Positions 1 to 10,355 of a stretch of DNA of 64,000 nucleotides are shown in pieces. The notes beneath the pieces are model-generated. The model saw only the letters and a program-made list of their open reading frames with translations. It searched no databases and was not told the origin of the DNA. The DNA comes from Hyperoodon ampullatus. Its lineage: Eukaryota > Chordata > Mammalia > Artiodactyla > Ziphiidae. The stretch covers positions 1,054,001 through 1,118,000 of the forward strand of contig CATKHW010000061.1 in NCBI GenBank assembly GCA_949752795.1, read 5' to 3'. The stretch's first letter is position 1. Every line of letters begins with the position of its first letter. The position numbers and the translations under genes were made by a program.

Positions 1-413
1 AGAAAGAAAAAGACACATATCATAAGATGTCACTTAAAGGTGGAATCAAAAATGGCTACACATGAAATAAATTACAAAACAGAAACATAGTCAAATATGT
101 AGAAAATAGACATAAGGCTGCTAAATGGGAAAGGTGGGGAATGGTGAGGTATTATCCAGGAGGTTGAAATTAGCAAAGATACCATTCCAAGTACCAAATT
201 GGATAACTGACAAGGCCTACACGGTACCTCAAAGAACTGCACTCAGCCCACTCAAGTCACTGGAAAATAATACATATGACTGGTAAGCATCTGAAAAAGA
301 AGTTATTGTTGTCTCACAGTACATGAATCAAGTGGATGTACAGCAGCAAAAAACAGAGCTTTGAAAATCAGCTGTAACCAATATAAAAATAAATTTAAAA
401 CTATTTATAAAAA
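1..413 (+). mobile_element. L1 3' end (3' UTR and tail) of a partial macrosatellite copy
   Basis: This is the truncated right end of a monomer whose head lies outside the window. It reads as LINE-1 from the last ORF2 codons (AAAGACACATATCATAAGAT) through the 3' UTR to an A-rich end near 395-413. Of all copies here it looks closest by eye to ordinary carnivore/ungulate L1, for example in GGTGGAATCAAAAATGGCTA and AAACAGAAACATAG. That fits its position at the diverged edge of the array. The family call rests on remembered L1 text, not an alignment. Confidence 0.75.
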
Positions 414-2170
414 CAGTGAGACAGACAACAATTCTTACAACTTTTGTTGAAGGGCTACGATGTAACATGGATTGAACACATGTAGACCCACAGCAGGATG
501 ATTATATAAGGCTGGAAGCTATGCACGCTAAGAGATGTTAGAGAGGCTGGGTGAGGAAATGCAGACCTTTTAAAGTAATACTGCCTGGTACCTATTCCAT
601 GGGTCCCAAATCTGCAGGTTCAAGGGAGTCTTCTGACAGCGAAAACATGCCTGGAAAACCGAGATGAATGTACACCGTGTGCTCAGGAAAGGTGTCTAAA
701 ATGCACCTCATTTTTGATCTCCTGCTGCTGGGGTTCGCCATTCCAGCCACATTACTAACAACCTCCCCACTTGGAGAATCAGCACCTTTAACCTCCTGTT
801 TCCCACAGTTTGCAATTTGTGCAGAGCGTAAATGGGAAGAGGGGGAACCAATGAGAGATTAGCTGTAGGAGTTTTGACAGGCACATGTCACTCTAATTTC
901 CCATTAGGAAGAAGAATTAACCAAAGGCTCAGCCTGCCTCCCCAGAACCAGAATAGGGCCGGAAGCAATCCAATGGTTTGGCGGCCAGCTCACAAAAAAA
1001 GCGAGTTGCAAAATGGAGCTCAGGAGCAGACAATTCAAAGACCTGCAAAGATATAAATGATAACCAACGTCCAAAAATATATTCAGGTAAGGCAACGAAG
1101 AGGATCTGAATGAGAGGCAGAATTGCAGGAAACAGATTTCAAAAGGTAGATTGTACTCACATTTAAAGCATATGAAAAGCAGCAGAATTTCTAAAATGAT
1201 GCAGTTGGGCAAAAGGGTGTATGCGTTTTTTTCGTGAATATCTTCAGGAAAAAAACACATGCAGAGTTTTTGGCCAACCAAGCAAGAGGGAAATGCAAAT
1301 CTGCACAACAAAGGAGTCTCAATTTCCACTGCTCAGAAAGGCAATCCAAAAAATGTGTACAAACCAGAAATGCAGGAGAGGCCATGGAAAACAGGGAGCC
1401 TAGTCACGCTGATGGGTGGGGTATAAATATCCAAGAGCCACTCTGAAGAAGTGTATGCTGTTTCCTAAAATTTCTAAAATACAAAGCCCCCAAGCAAAGG
1501 GGACTTCAACTCACGGGCATATGACTTGGGAAGACTAAATATCAATAAGACACAGGCACCCCAATGTTTAGGGTTGCTCTGCATACAAGAACCTCAACTT
1601 TGGTACACCTAAAATATCCCAGGAAAAAGAGAAATGCATAAAGAACTTGTGGTAATTTTGTACAACGGAATATCACTCAGACGTGAAATCAGTGTATATA
1701 AGGCCAGTAGCAGCATAATGAGTGGATTTAGGTATGATGATTCTAAGGGAAATTAGTCACACAGAAAAAGAATCTTATCATAAGATATCACTTATAGAGG
1801 GAATGTCAATATCACAACACATGAACTGAATTAGGAAAGAGAACAGAGTCTCACATTTAGAAAAAAACTCTTATGCCTGCTTCAGGGGAATGGAGAGGTG
1901 GGGTGATGCATAAAATCAGAGTATGATATTAGCACAGGTACCATTCCATAAACCAAATACAGAATAGACAAGACCTACACCTTCCTCAGTGAATGGGACT
2001 CAACACCCCTATTCCCCGCCGAGGAATATATCTGACTAGTAAGAATCTTAAAACCTATGTATTCATATGTCTCCGTAAGGAAATCAATTGTGTCTAGACT
2101 GGCATAAACAGGTCAGTGAAAACCAGCTCAACCCCATAATAAAAATGAATTTCAAAAACAAAACAAAAAA
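414..2170 (+). repeat. Macrosatellite monomer M1 (1757 bp, old)
   Basis: This is the most diverged full copy. The head runs 414-1203, the decayed inverted repeat 1204-1277, and the L1 part 1278-2170. The dyad is still visible but imperfect, with centre GAATA/TCTTC at 1240/1241. The L1 part keeps phrases close to canonical L1, such as GAGGGAAATGCAAAT near 1288 and GACACAGGCACCCCAATGTT near 1550. It is about 18 bp longer than young copies, with extra bases just after the A-rich junction (414-440). No functional gene is seen. Confidence 0.85.
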
Positions 2171-2669
2171 CAGCAAAATTCTTACACAATTCCTTCAGGG
2201 GTTCTAATGAAACCTGGAATGACCCTATCTGCAAAGACAGCTGGATGAGACATAAGGCTGGACACTTGGGACTGAGAGGACTGGTGAGATTGGGAGAGAA
2301 AATGCAGAACCTTTAAAGTAGTAATGCATGCCACCATTCCATGGGTCCCAAATCTCCAGGTAGAAGGGAATATCACTACAGTTATAACATGTATGGGAAA
2401 CCTAGAGAATGGACACCCTGTGATGGCGAAAGGTTTCTAAAACTCTCCTAATTTTTCCTCTCCTTGTGCTCCACTTTGGCATTCCAACTGCTTTACTATC
2501 AATCTCCCAACTTAGGAGAGTCAGCCCCTATAACCTCCTGGTTCGCACAGTTTGCTATTTGTGCAGATGATGAAAGGGAAGAGGGAGAACCAATCAGAGA
2601 GTAGATGTAGGCATTTGGACGGGCACATGTCACTCTAATTTCCCGTCAGGAAGAAGAATTAACCAAAGC

Positions 2670-2718
2670 CTCAGCCACCCACAGGGAACCAATAAAGCCA
2701 CCCCTGGAACCAGTATAG
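2670..2718 (+). repeat. Short direct duplication in the M2 head
   Basis: The sequence has CACAGGGAACCAATAAAGCC followed by ACCCCTGGAACCAGTATAGG, where other monomers have one CACCGGGAACCAGTATAGG. About 20-22 bp are therefore extra here. It looks like slippage private to M2. Confidence 0.55.
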
Positions 2719-3039
2719 GTCCTGAAGCAAAATTGTGGATTTGCGGCCAGCTCACAAAAATGGGATTTGAAAATTGGAGCTCAGGGGCCCAGCAATTCAA
2801 AAACCTGCAGAGTTATAAAGGACTACTCTCTTCCAGAAATCTGTTGAGGGAAGGCAATGAAGCGGACTTGAAAATGAGGCAGAATTGCACAAAACATATT
2901 TCAAGAGGTAAATTGGAATCGCCTTTGAAGCACAGAAAAAGCATCCCAACTTGGACGGTGATGCACTTGGCCAAAAAGGGCGTATGCCTTTTCCCCTGAA
3001 TATATTCAGGAGAAAACGCATACGTCCTTTCTGGCCAAT

Positions 3040-3140
3040 GAAGCAAGCATGCAATGCAAATCCACACTACAAAGAATTGTCACTTCCCACCGGTCGAAAG
3101 GGACATCTGTATATCTGTAAAAACCAGAAAGGCAAGAGCG
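3040..3140 (+). mobile_element. L1 ORF2-derived fragment left of the minisatellite
   Basis: The stretch reads GCAATGCAAATCCACACTAC, then TCACTTCCCACCGGTC, and ends in ACCAGAAAGGCAAGAGCG. It aligns with the corresponding L1 part of the intact monomers. The homology stops where GATGACAAGGGCATG units begin, so the minisatellite abuts L1 directly with no other element between them. Confidence 0.75.
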
Positions 3141-3154
3141 AGATGACAAGGGCA

Positions 3155-3810
3155 TGAAGCAATGTGATCCCAAGGGTCATGGAGGATTGTGATGACAAGC
3201 GCATGGAGCATTGTGATGACAAGATTATGTAGCATTTTGCTGACAAAGGCAAGGAGCATTGTGATGACAAGGTTCATGGAGCACTTTGATGACAAGCGTC
3301 ATGGAGCATTGTGATTACAGGGGTCATGGAGCATTGGGATGACAAGAGCATGGATCATTGTGATGACAAGGTTCATGGAGCATTTTGATGACAAGAGTCC
3401 CGGATCATTGTGTCGTCAGGGTTCATGGAGCGTTGTGATGACAGTGGTCATGGAGCATTGTGATGACAGGGGTCAGGGAGCATTGTGATGAGAAGGTCAT
3501 GGACCATTGGGCTGAAAATGTTCATGGAGTATTGTGACGAGAGGCGTCATGGAGCATTGTGATGACAAGGTACTGGAGCATTGTGATGAGAAGACCATGG
3601 AGCCTTGTGATGACATGTCTCATGGGGCATTCTGAGGAAAAGGGGCATGCAGCATTGTGATTACAGAGTTCTTGGAGCATTGTGGTGACAAGGACATGGA
3701 GCATTGGGATGAGAAGGCCATGGAGCGTTCTGATGACATGCATCATGGAGCTTTGTGAGGACAAGGGCATGGAGCATTGTGTTTTCAGGGGTCTTGGAGC
3801 ACTGTGATGA
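3155..3810 (+). repeat. Minisatellite block X, copy 1
   Basis: A run of variant units shared in order with 8080-8735. Markers are GATCCCAAGGGTCATGGAGG near 3166, TAGCATTTTGCTGACAAAGG near 3230, CGGATCATTGTGTCGTCAGG near 3402, and ATTGGGCTGAAAATGTTCATGG near 3508. The offset to copy 2 is about 4.93-5.0 kb. Confidence 0.65.
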
Positions 3811-4170
3811 AAAGGGCATGGATCATTGTGATGAAAAAGGCATGGAGCCTGGTCATGACAGGGTTCAAGGAGCATACTGACGACAAGTGTCAGGGAGCAT
3901 TGTGATGACAAGGGTATTGAGCATTGTGATGACAAAGGTCATGGAGCATTGTGATGAGAAGACGATGGATAATTGTGATGACGAGGGTCATGGGGCGTTG
4001 TGATGATAAGTGTTATGGAACATTTTGATCACAAGGATTTGGAGCATTGTGATGACAGAGGTCATGGGGCATTTTGATTTCATTGTGATGACAATAGCCT
4101 GAAGCATTATGATGATGGGCATGCTGCATTGTGATGACAGGGTTCATGGAGCATTGAGATGAAAAGGGGC
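3810..4170 (+). repeat. Minisatellite block Y, copy 1
   Basis: Diagnostic variants, in order: GATGAAAAAGGCATGGAGCC, GTTCAAGGAGCATACTGACG, a GTTATGGAACATTTTGATCA unit near 4012, and the aberrant unit GATTTCATTGTGATGACAAT near 4076. The last joins two units with part of one missing. The same ordered variants recur near 6000-6330 and 8735-9060, and in changed form near 7780-8050. Confidence 0.65.
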
Positions 4171-5270
4171 ATGGAGCATTGTGATTACAGGAGTCTTGGA
4201 GCATTGTGATGACAAGGGCATGGAGCATCGTGAATGAGAAGGCCATGGAGAATTCTGATGACATGCGTCATGGAGCTTTGTGATGACAAGGGCATGGAGC
4301 ATTGTGATTACAGGGGTCTTGGAGCACTGTGATGACAAGGGTCATGGAGCCTTGTGATGACAAGGCCGTGGAACATTGTGATGGCAGTGGTCATGGAGCA
4401 TTTTTATGACAGGGGTCATGGAGCATTGTGATGACCAGGGCATGGAACACTGTGATACATGGGTCATGGAGGATTGTAATGACAAGCGCATGGAGCATTG
4501 TGATAAGAATGGCATCGAGCATTGTGATGAAAAGCATCATGTAGCCTGTGATGACAAGGGCATGGAACAATGTGATGAGAGGTTTCATGGAGCATTGTGA
4601 TGACAATGGCATGCAGCATTGTGATGCCAAGGGTCATGGAGCTTTGTGATGACAAAGGTCATGGAGCATTTTGATGACAAGAGGTGTGGTGCATTCTGTT
4701 GTGTAGGGCAGGGAGCATTGTGATAACAGGGTCATGGAGCAATTTGATGAAAAGTGTCATGGAACATTTTGATGACAGGGGTTATGGAACATTGAGATGT
4801 CAAGGGTCATGGAACATTTCCATGACAGGGTTTAAGGACCATTGTGATGACAGGGGAGTGGGTGTATTGTGATGACTAGTGAGGGAACATGTTGATATCA
4901 GTGGTGAGAGAGCATTTTTTATAAGAAGTGCATGGAGCATTGTGATGACAATCTTTATGGAGCATTGTGATGACAAGGTTGTGGAGCATTGTGATGACAA
5001 GGGTCATGGAGCATTGTGTTGACAAAGGCATGGAGCATTGTGATGACAAGTGTCACGGAGCATTGTGATGAAAAGTTCATGGAGCATTGTGGTGACAAAG
5101 TTCACAGAGCCTTGTGATGATGAGGGCATGGACCATTGTGATGACACAGGTCATGAAGCCTTGTGAAGACTGGAGTCACGGAGAATTGTGATGACTGGGG
5201 TCATGGAGCATTGTGATGACAAGGGCATGGAGCTTTGTGATGACAGGGGCATAGGGCATTGGTCTGACAA
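4170..5270 (+). repeat. Minisatellite block W, copy 1
   Basis: Units between blocks Y and V. The marker GATATCAGTGGTGAGAGAGC near 4892 recurs near 7013, about 2.12 kb on. Units such as GTTATGGAACATTGAGATGT near 4780 also have relatives near 6800 and 6880. Most other units are ordinary variants of the core. Confidence 0.5.
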
Positions 5271-5960
5271 GTTTCATGGATAATTGTGTTGACAGTGGGC
5301 ATGGCACATTGTGATGACAAGGTCATGGAGCATTGTGAAGACAAGGTCATGGAGTATTGTGAAGACAGGTGTCAGGGAGCATTGTGATGACATATTTCAT
5401 GGTCCATTGTGATGACAATGGCATGGAGCATTGTGATGCCAAGTGTTATGGAGGATTGTGATGACAAAGGTAATGGAGCATTGTGATGACAAGGGCTTGG
5501 ATCATTGTGATGACAAGGGCATGGAGCATTGTGATGACAACGGGCAGTGAGAATTTTGATGAAAAGGTCATGAAGCATTGTGATAACAAAGGCATTGAGC
5601 TTGCTATGACAGGGGTCATGGGGCATTGCGATGACAAGTGCATGGAGAATTGTGATGACAAGAGCATGTAACATAGTGATGAGAACTGTCATGGAGCACT
5701 GTGATGACAAGGACGTGGAGAATTGTGATGACAAGGGACATGGTGCATTGTCATAACCAGGGCATGGAGCATTGTGATGGCAAGACCGTGGAGCACTGTG
5801 ATGAGAAGACCATGGATAATTGTGATGACGAGCATCATGGAACACTGTAATGACAAGGGGCATGGAGCATTGTGATGACAGGTGTCATGGAGCATTGTGA
5901 CGACAGGGGTCATGGATCATTGTGATGACAAGTGTCACGGAGCATTCTGATGACAAGCTT
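5270..5960 (+). repeat. Minisatellite block V, copy 1
   Basis: Markers are GACAGTGGGCATGGCACATT near 5291, GGTCCATTGTGATGACAATG near 5401, GATGCCAAGTGTTATGGAGG near 5436, and GAGCTTGCTATGACAGGGGT near 5597. The first part recurs near 7450-7720 (offset about 2.19 kb) and near 9100-9310. The GCTATGACAG portion recurs near 9420 and again near 9835. Confidence 0.6.
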
Positions 5961-5989
5961 GTGGAGTATTGTGATGACAATGGCATGGA

Positions 5990-6330
5990 GCATTGTGATG
6001 AAAAGGGCATGGATCACTGTGATGAAAAAGGCATGGAGACTTGTCATGACAGGGTTCAATGAGCATACTGACGACAGGTGTCAGGGAGCATTGTGATGAC
6101 AAGTGTATTGAGAATTGTGATGACAAGGGTCATGGAGCATTGTGATGAGAAGTCCATGGATAATTGTGATGACCAGCATCATGGGGCGTTGTGATGACAA
6201 GTATTATGGAACATTGTGATCACAAGGGTTTGGAGCATTGTGATGACAGAGGTCATGGATCATTTTGATTTCATTGTGATGACAATAGCATGAAGCATTA
6301 TGATGATGGGCATGGTGCATTATGATGACA
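5990..6330 (+). repeat. Minisatellite block Y, copy 2
   Basis: Shares the ordered variants of copy 1 at an offset of about 2.19 kb, including GTTATGGAACATTGTGATCA near 6202 and the fused unit GATTTCATTGTGATGACAAT near 6267. The fused unit is unlikely to arise twice, so this supports block duplication. Confidence 0.65.
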
Positions 6331-7450
6331 GGGTTCATGGATCATTGAGATGAAAAGGGGCATGGAGCATTGTGATTACAGGGGTCTTGGAGCATTGTGA
6401 TGAGAAGGGTCATGGAGCCTTGTAATGACAAGGCCATGGAACATCGTGATGGCAGGGGTAATGGAGCATTGTTATCACAGGTGTAATGGAGCATTGTGAT
6501 GGCAAGGGCATGGAGCATTGTGATGAGAAGGCCATGGAGCATTCTGATGACATGTGTCAGGTAGCATTGTGATGACAATGGCATGGAGCAATGTGATGAG
6601 AGCGTTCATGGAGCATTGTGATGACCATGACATGGAGCATTGTGATGCAAAGGGTCATGGATCTTTGTGATGACAAAGGTCATGGAGCATTTTGATGACA
6701 AGGGCGTGGTGCATTGTGATGAGAAGGGCAGGGAGCATTGTGATGACAGGGTCATGGAACAATTTGATGAAAAGGGTCATGCAACATTTTGATGACAGGG
6801 GTTATGGAACATTGTGATGTCAGGGGTCATTGAGCATTTTGATGAAATGGTTCATGGAGCATTTTGATGACAGGGGTTATGGAACATTGTGATGTCAGGG
6901 GTCATCGAACATTGTGATGATAAGTGCATGTAGAATTGTGATGACAGGAGTCATGGAACATTGTGATGACAGGGGTGAGGGAGTATTGTGATGAATAGTG
7001 ATGTAACATTGTGATATCAGTGGTGAGAGAGCATTTTGATGAGAAGTGCATGGAGCATTGTGATGACAAGGTTTATGGAGCATTGTGATGACAAGATTGT
7101 GGAGCACTGTGATGACAAGCGCATGGCACATTGTGATGACATGGGTCATGGAGCATTGTGCTGACAAGCGCATGGAGCATTGTGATGACAAGGGTCATGG
7201 AGCATTGTGCTGAGAAAGGCATAGAGCATTGTGATGACAAGGGTCAAAGAGCATTGTGATGAAATGTTCATGGAGCATTGTGGTTAAAAAGTCACAGAGA
7301 CTGTAGATGAGGAGGGCATGGACCATTGTGATGACAAAGGTCATGAAGCATTGTGATGACTGGAGTCACGGAGAATTGTGATGACAGGGGTCGTGGAGCA
7401 TTGTGATAAGAAGGGCATGGAACATTGTGATGACAAGGGCATGGAGCATT
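6330..7450 (+). repeat. Minisatellite block W, copy 2
   Basis: Holds the second GATATCAGTGGTGAGAGAGC unit near 7013 and a local near-repeat of GGGGTTATGGAACATTGTGA near 6798 and 6876. Offsets to copy 1 vary between about 2.02 and 2.19 kb, so units were gained or lost after duplication. Confidence 0.5.
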
Positions 7451-7730
7451 GGTCTAATAAGTTTCATGGATTATTGCGATGACAGTTGGAATGGCGCATT
7501 GTGATGACAAGGGCATGGAGCACTGTGATGACCAGGTCATGCAGTATTGTGAAGACAGGTGTCAGGGAGCATTGTGATGACATATGTAATGGCCCATTGT
7601 GATGACAATGGCATGGAGCATTGTGTTGCCAAGTGTCATGGAGGATTCTGATGACAAAGGTAATGTAGCATTGTGATGACAATGGCTTGGAGCATTGTGA
7701 TGACAAGGGTGAGGGAGCATTCTGATGACA
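7450..7730 (+). repeat. Minisatellite block V, copy 2 (shortened)
   Basis: Shares the first part of block V with 5270-5480: TTTCATGGATTATTG, then GGCCCATTGTGATGACAATG near 7591, then GGAGGATTCTGATGACAAAG. The GCTATGACAG portion seen in copies 1 and 3 is absent, so this copy is truncated. Confidence 0.55.
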
Positions 7731-7779
7731 AGCTTGTGGAGTAATTTGATGACATTGGCATGGAGCATTGTGATGAAAA

Positions 7780-8050
7780 CGGCATGGGGCATTGTGATGA
7801 AAAAGGCATGGAGCCTTTTCGTGACAGGTTTCAAGGAGCATTCTGACGACAAGTGTCAGGGAGCATTGTGATGACAAGTGTATTGAAAATTATGATGACA
7901 AAGGTCATGGAGCATTGTGATGAAAAGGGCATGGAGTATTGTGATGAAAGGCATCATGGAGCGTTGTGATGACAAGTGTTATGGAACATTGTGATCACAA
8001 GGGTTTGGAGCATTGTGAGGACAGAGGTCTTGGATCATTTTGATTTCAAG
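7780..8050 (+). repeat. Minisatellite block Y, copy 3 (altered)
   Basis: GATGAAAAAGGCATGGAGCC near 7796, a GTTATGGAACATTGTGATCA unit near 7978, and TTTGATTTCAAGGAACATGG near 8038. The fused unit of the other Y copies is replaced by a different join. Confidence 0.5.
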
Positions 8051-8079
8051 GAACATGGAGCATTGTGATGACAAGGGCA

Positions 8080-8735
8080 GGAAGCAATGTGATCCCAAGG
8101 TTCATGGAGTATTGTGATGACAAGCGCATTGAGCATCGTAATGACAGGGTCATGTAGCATTTTGCTGACAAAGGCATGGAGCATTGAGATGACAGGTGTC
8201 CAGGAGCACTGTGATGGCAAGCGTCAAGGAGCATTGTGTTTACAGGGGTCAAGGAGCATTGGGATGACAAGGGCATGCATCATTGTGATGCCAAGTGTCA
8301 TGGAGCATTGGGCTGAAAATGTTCATGGAGTTTTGTGATGACAGGGGTCATGGAGCATTGTGATGACTAGGGAATGGAGCATTGTGATGACAAGAGTACC
8401 GGATCATTGTGTTGTCAGGTGTCATGGAGCGTTGTGATGACAGTGGTCATGGAGCACTGTGATGATATTGGTCAAGGAGCATTGTAATGAGAAGGTCATG
8501 GAGCATTGGGCTGAAAACGTTCATGGAGTATTGTGATGACAGGCGTCATGGAGCATTGTGATGATAAGGGAATGGAGCATTTTGATGACAACGTCCTGGA
8601 GCATTGTGATGAGAAGTCCATGGAGCCTTGTGATGCCAAGTCTCATGGAGCATTCTGATGAAAAGGGGCATGGAGCATTGTGATTACAGGGGTCTAGGAC
8701 CATTGTGATGACAAGGGCATGGAGCATTGTGATGA
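8080..8735 (+). repeat. Minisatellite block X, copy 2
   Basis: Second copy of block X: GATCCCAAGGTTCATGGAGT near 8092, TAGCATTTTGCTGACAAAGG near 8155, and CGGATCATTGTGTTGTCAGG near 8400. It leads directly into block Y, as copy 1 does, so the X-Y order is conserved. Confidence 0.65.
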
Positions 8736-9060
8736 AAAGTGCATGGATCATTGTGATGAAAAAGGCATGGAGCCTTGTCATGAAAGGGTTCAAGGAGCAT
8801 ACCGATGGCAAGAGTAAGGGAGCATTGTGATGACATGTGTATTGAGCATTGTGATGACAAATGTCATGGGGCATTGTGATGAGAAGTCCATGGATAATTG
8901 TGATGACCAGCGTCATGGGGCATTGTGATGACAAGTGTTATGGAACATTGTGATCACAAGGGTTTGGAGCATTGTGATGAGAGAGGTCATGGAGCATTTT
9001 GATTTCATTGTGATGACAATAGCATGAAGCATTATGATGATGGGCATGGTGCATTGTGAT
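8735..9060 (+). repeat. Minisatellite block Y, copy 4
   Basis: Follows block X copy 2 and again contains GTTATGGAACATTGTGATCA near 8937 and the fused unit GATTTCATTGTGATGACAAT near 9000. X plus Y at 8080-9060 therefore repeats X plus Y at 3155-4130 over about 1 kb. Confidence 0.65.
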
Positions 9061-9099
9061 GACAGTGTTCATGGAGCATTTTGATGAAAAGGGTCATGG

Positions 9100-9965
9100 A
9101 GCATTTGTCTGACAAGTTTCATGGATTATTGTGATGACAGTGGGCATGGCACATTGTGATGACAAGGGCATGAAGCATTGTGATGACAAGGTCATGGAGT
9201 ATTGTGAAGACAGGTGTCAGGGAGCATTGTGATGACATATGTCATGTTCCATTGTGATGACAATAACACGGAGCATTGTGATGCCAAGTGTCATGGAGGA
9301 TTGTTGTGACAAACGTAAAGGAGCATTTTGATGACAAGGGCATGGAGCATTGAGATGACAAGGTCCACTGATAATTTTAATGTCCAGGTCGTGAAACATT
9401 GTGATGACAAGCGCATGGAGCTTCCTATGACAGGGGTCATGGAGCATTGCGATGACAAGTGCATGGAGTATTGTGATGACAAGAGCATATAACATTGTGA
9501 TGAGAAGTGCCATGGAGCATTGTGATGACAAGGAAGTGGAGAATTGTGAGGACGAGGGACATTGAGCTTTGAGATGACCAGGGCATGGAGAATTGTGATG
9601 GCAAAACCGTGGAGCATTTTGATGAGAAGACCTTGCGTAATTGTGATGACGAACATCATGAAGCACTGTAATGACAAGGGGCATGAAGCATTGTGATGAC
9701 AGGTGTCAGGGAGCATTGTGATGACAGGGGTCATGGAGCATTGTGATGACAAGGGCACGGAGCATTGTGATGACAAGGGCCATTGAGAATTTTGATGACA
9801 AGGTCATGAAGCATTGTGATGACAAACACTTGGAGCTTGCTATGACAGGGGGCATGGAACATTGCAATGACAAGTGCATGGAGAATTGTGATGACAAGAG
9901 CATGTAACATTGTGATGACAGGTGTCATGGAGCATTATTATGACAAGGGCCATAGTGCATTCTGA
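9100..9965 (+). repeat. Minisatellite block V, copy 3, with internal duplication
   Basis: Repeats the V markers GACAGTGGGCATGGCACATT near 9136 and GATGCCAAGTGTCATGGAGG near 9279. The segment with CTATGACAGGGG and GCATGGAG(T/A)ATTGTGATGACA occurs twice, near 9425 and 9838, about 0.41 kb apart. The array ends at GTGCATTCTGA, followed immediately by L1 sequence. Confidence 0.55.
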
Positions 9966-10355
9966 CATAAGATATCACTTATGAAGGGAATGTAAACATG
10001 GCTACAGATGAACTGAATTAGGAAAGAGAACAGTGTCTCAGATATAGAAAACACACTTATGCTTGCTTAAGGGGAAAGGAGAGGTGGGGAGACACACAAA
10101 ACCAGAGTTTGATATTAGCACAGGTAACATTCCATAATCAAAATACAGAAGAGACAAGCCCTACTCCTTCCTCAGTGAACGGGACTCAACACCCTAATTC
10201 CCGGCAGAGAAATATATCTGACTAGTAAGAATCTTAAAACCTATGTATTGATATGTCTCCGTAAAGGAACCAAGTGTGCCTAGGACGACATAAACACGGC
10301 AGTGAGAAGCAGCTCAAACCCACTATAAAAATGAATTTCAAAACAAAACAAAAAA
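9966..10355 (+). mobile_element. L1 3' UTR and A-rich tail right of the minisatellite
   Basis: Begins at CATAAGATATCACTTATG, the last ORF2-derived codons in intact monomers. It continues through the 3' UTR (AGGGGAAAGGAGAGGTGGGG, GACTAGTAAGAATCTTAAAA) to an A-rich end at 10339-10355. It is the resumed right end of M2. Confidence 0.8.

Larger units (their letters stand above)
3141..9965 (+). repeat. 24-25 bp minisatellite, about 6.8 kb
   Basis: About 270-280 imperfect copies of a unit with core CATGGAGCATTGTGATGACA followed by AGGG or GGGGT. Unit length alternates between 24 and 25 bp with occasional 26-bp or shortened units. The plus strand is purine-rich and strongly G over C (about 9 G to 3 C per unit). 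Because the unit lacks stop codons on the minus strand, long minus-strand open frames appear in all three frames. I read these as artefacts. Units are far from identical, so the array is old or weakly homogenised. Longer blocks recur within it and are listed separately. Confidence 0.95.
2171..10355 (+). repeat. Macrosatellite monomer M2, interrupted by a minisatellite
   Basis: The head is 2171-2965, the inverted repeat 2966-3039, and the first L1 stretch 3040-3140. Minisatellite DNA then occupies 3141-9965, and the L1 3' part resumes at 9966 (CATAAGATATCACTTATG) and runs to 10355. Compared with an intact copy, about 0.4 kb of ORF2-derived sequence is missing. The inverted repeat has several arm mismatches (GCCTTTTCCCC on the left, GTCCTTTCTGG on the right). 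A short direct duplication at about 2670-2718 repeats the GGAACCA stretch and introduces AATAAAGCC. Confidence 0.85.

Noticed and set aside
3522..9928. Repetitive secreted or structural protein gene on the minus strand
   Set aside because: Three frames are open at once, frames change with 25-bp units, and there is no start context, splice structure or non-repetitive domain.
3141..9965. CRISPR array
   Set aside because: Units of 24-25 bp are contiguous with no unique spacers, variation is spread through the units, and the setting is a mammalian satellite.
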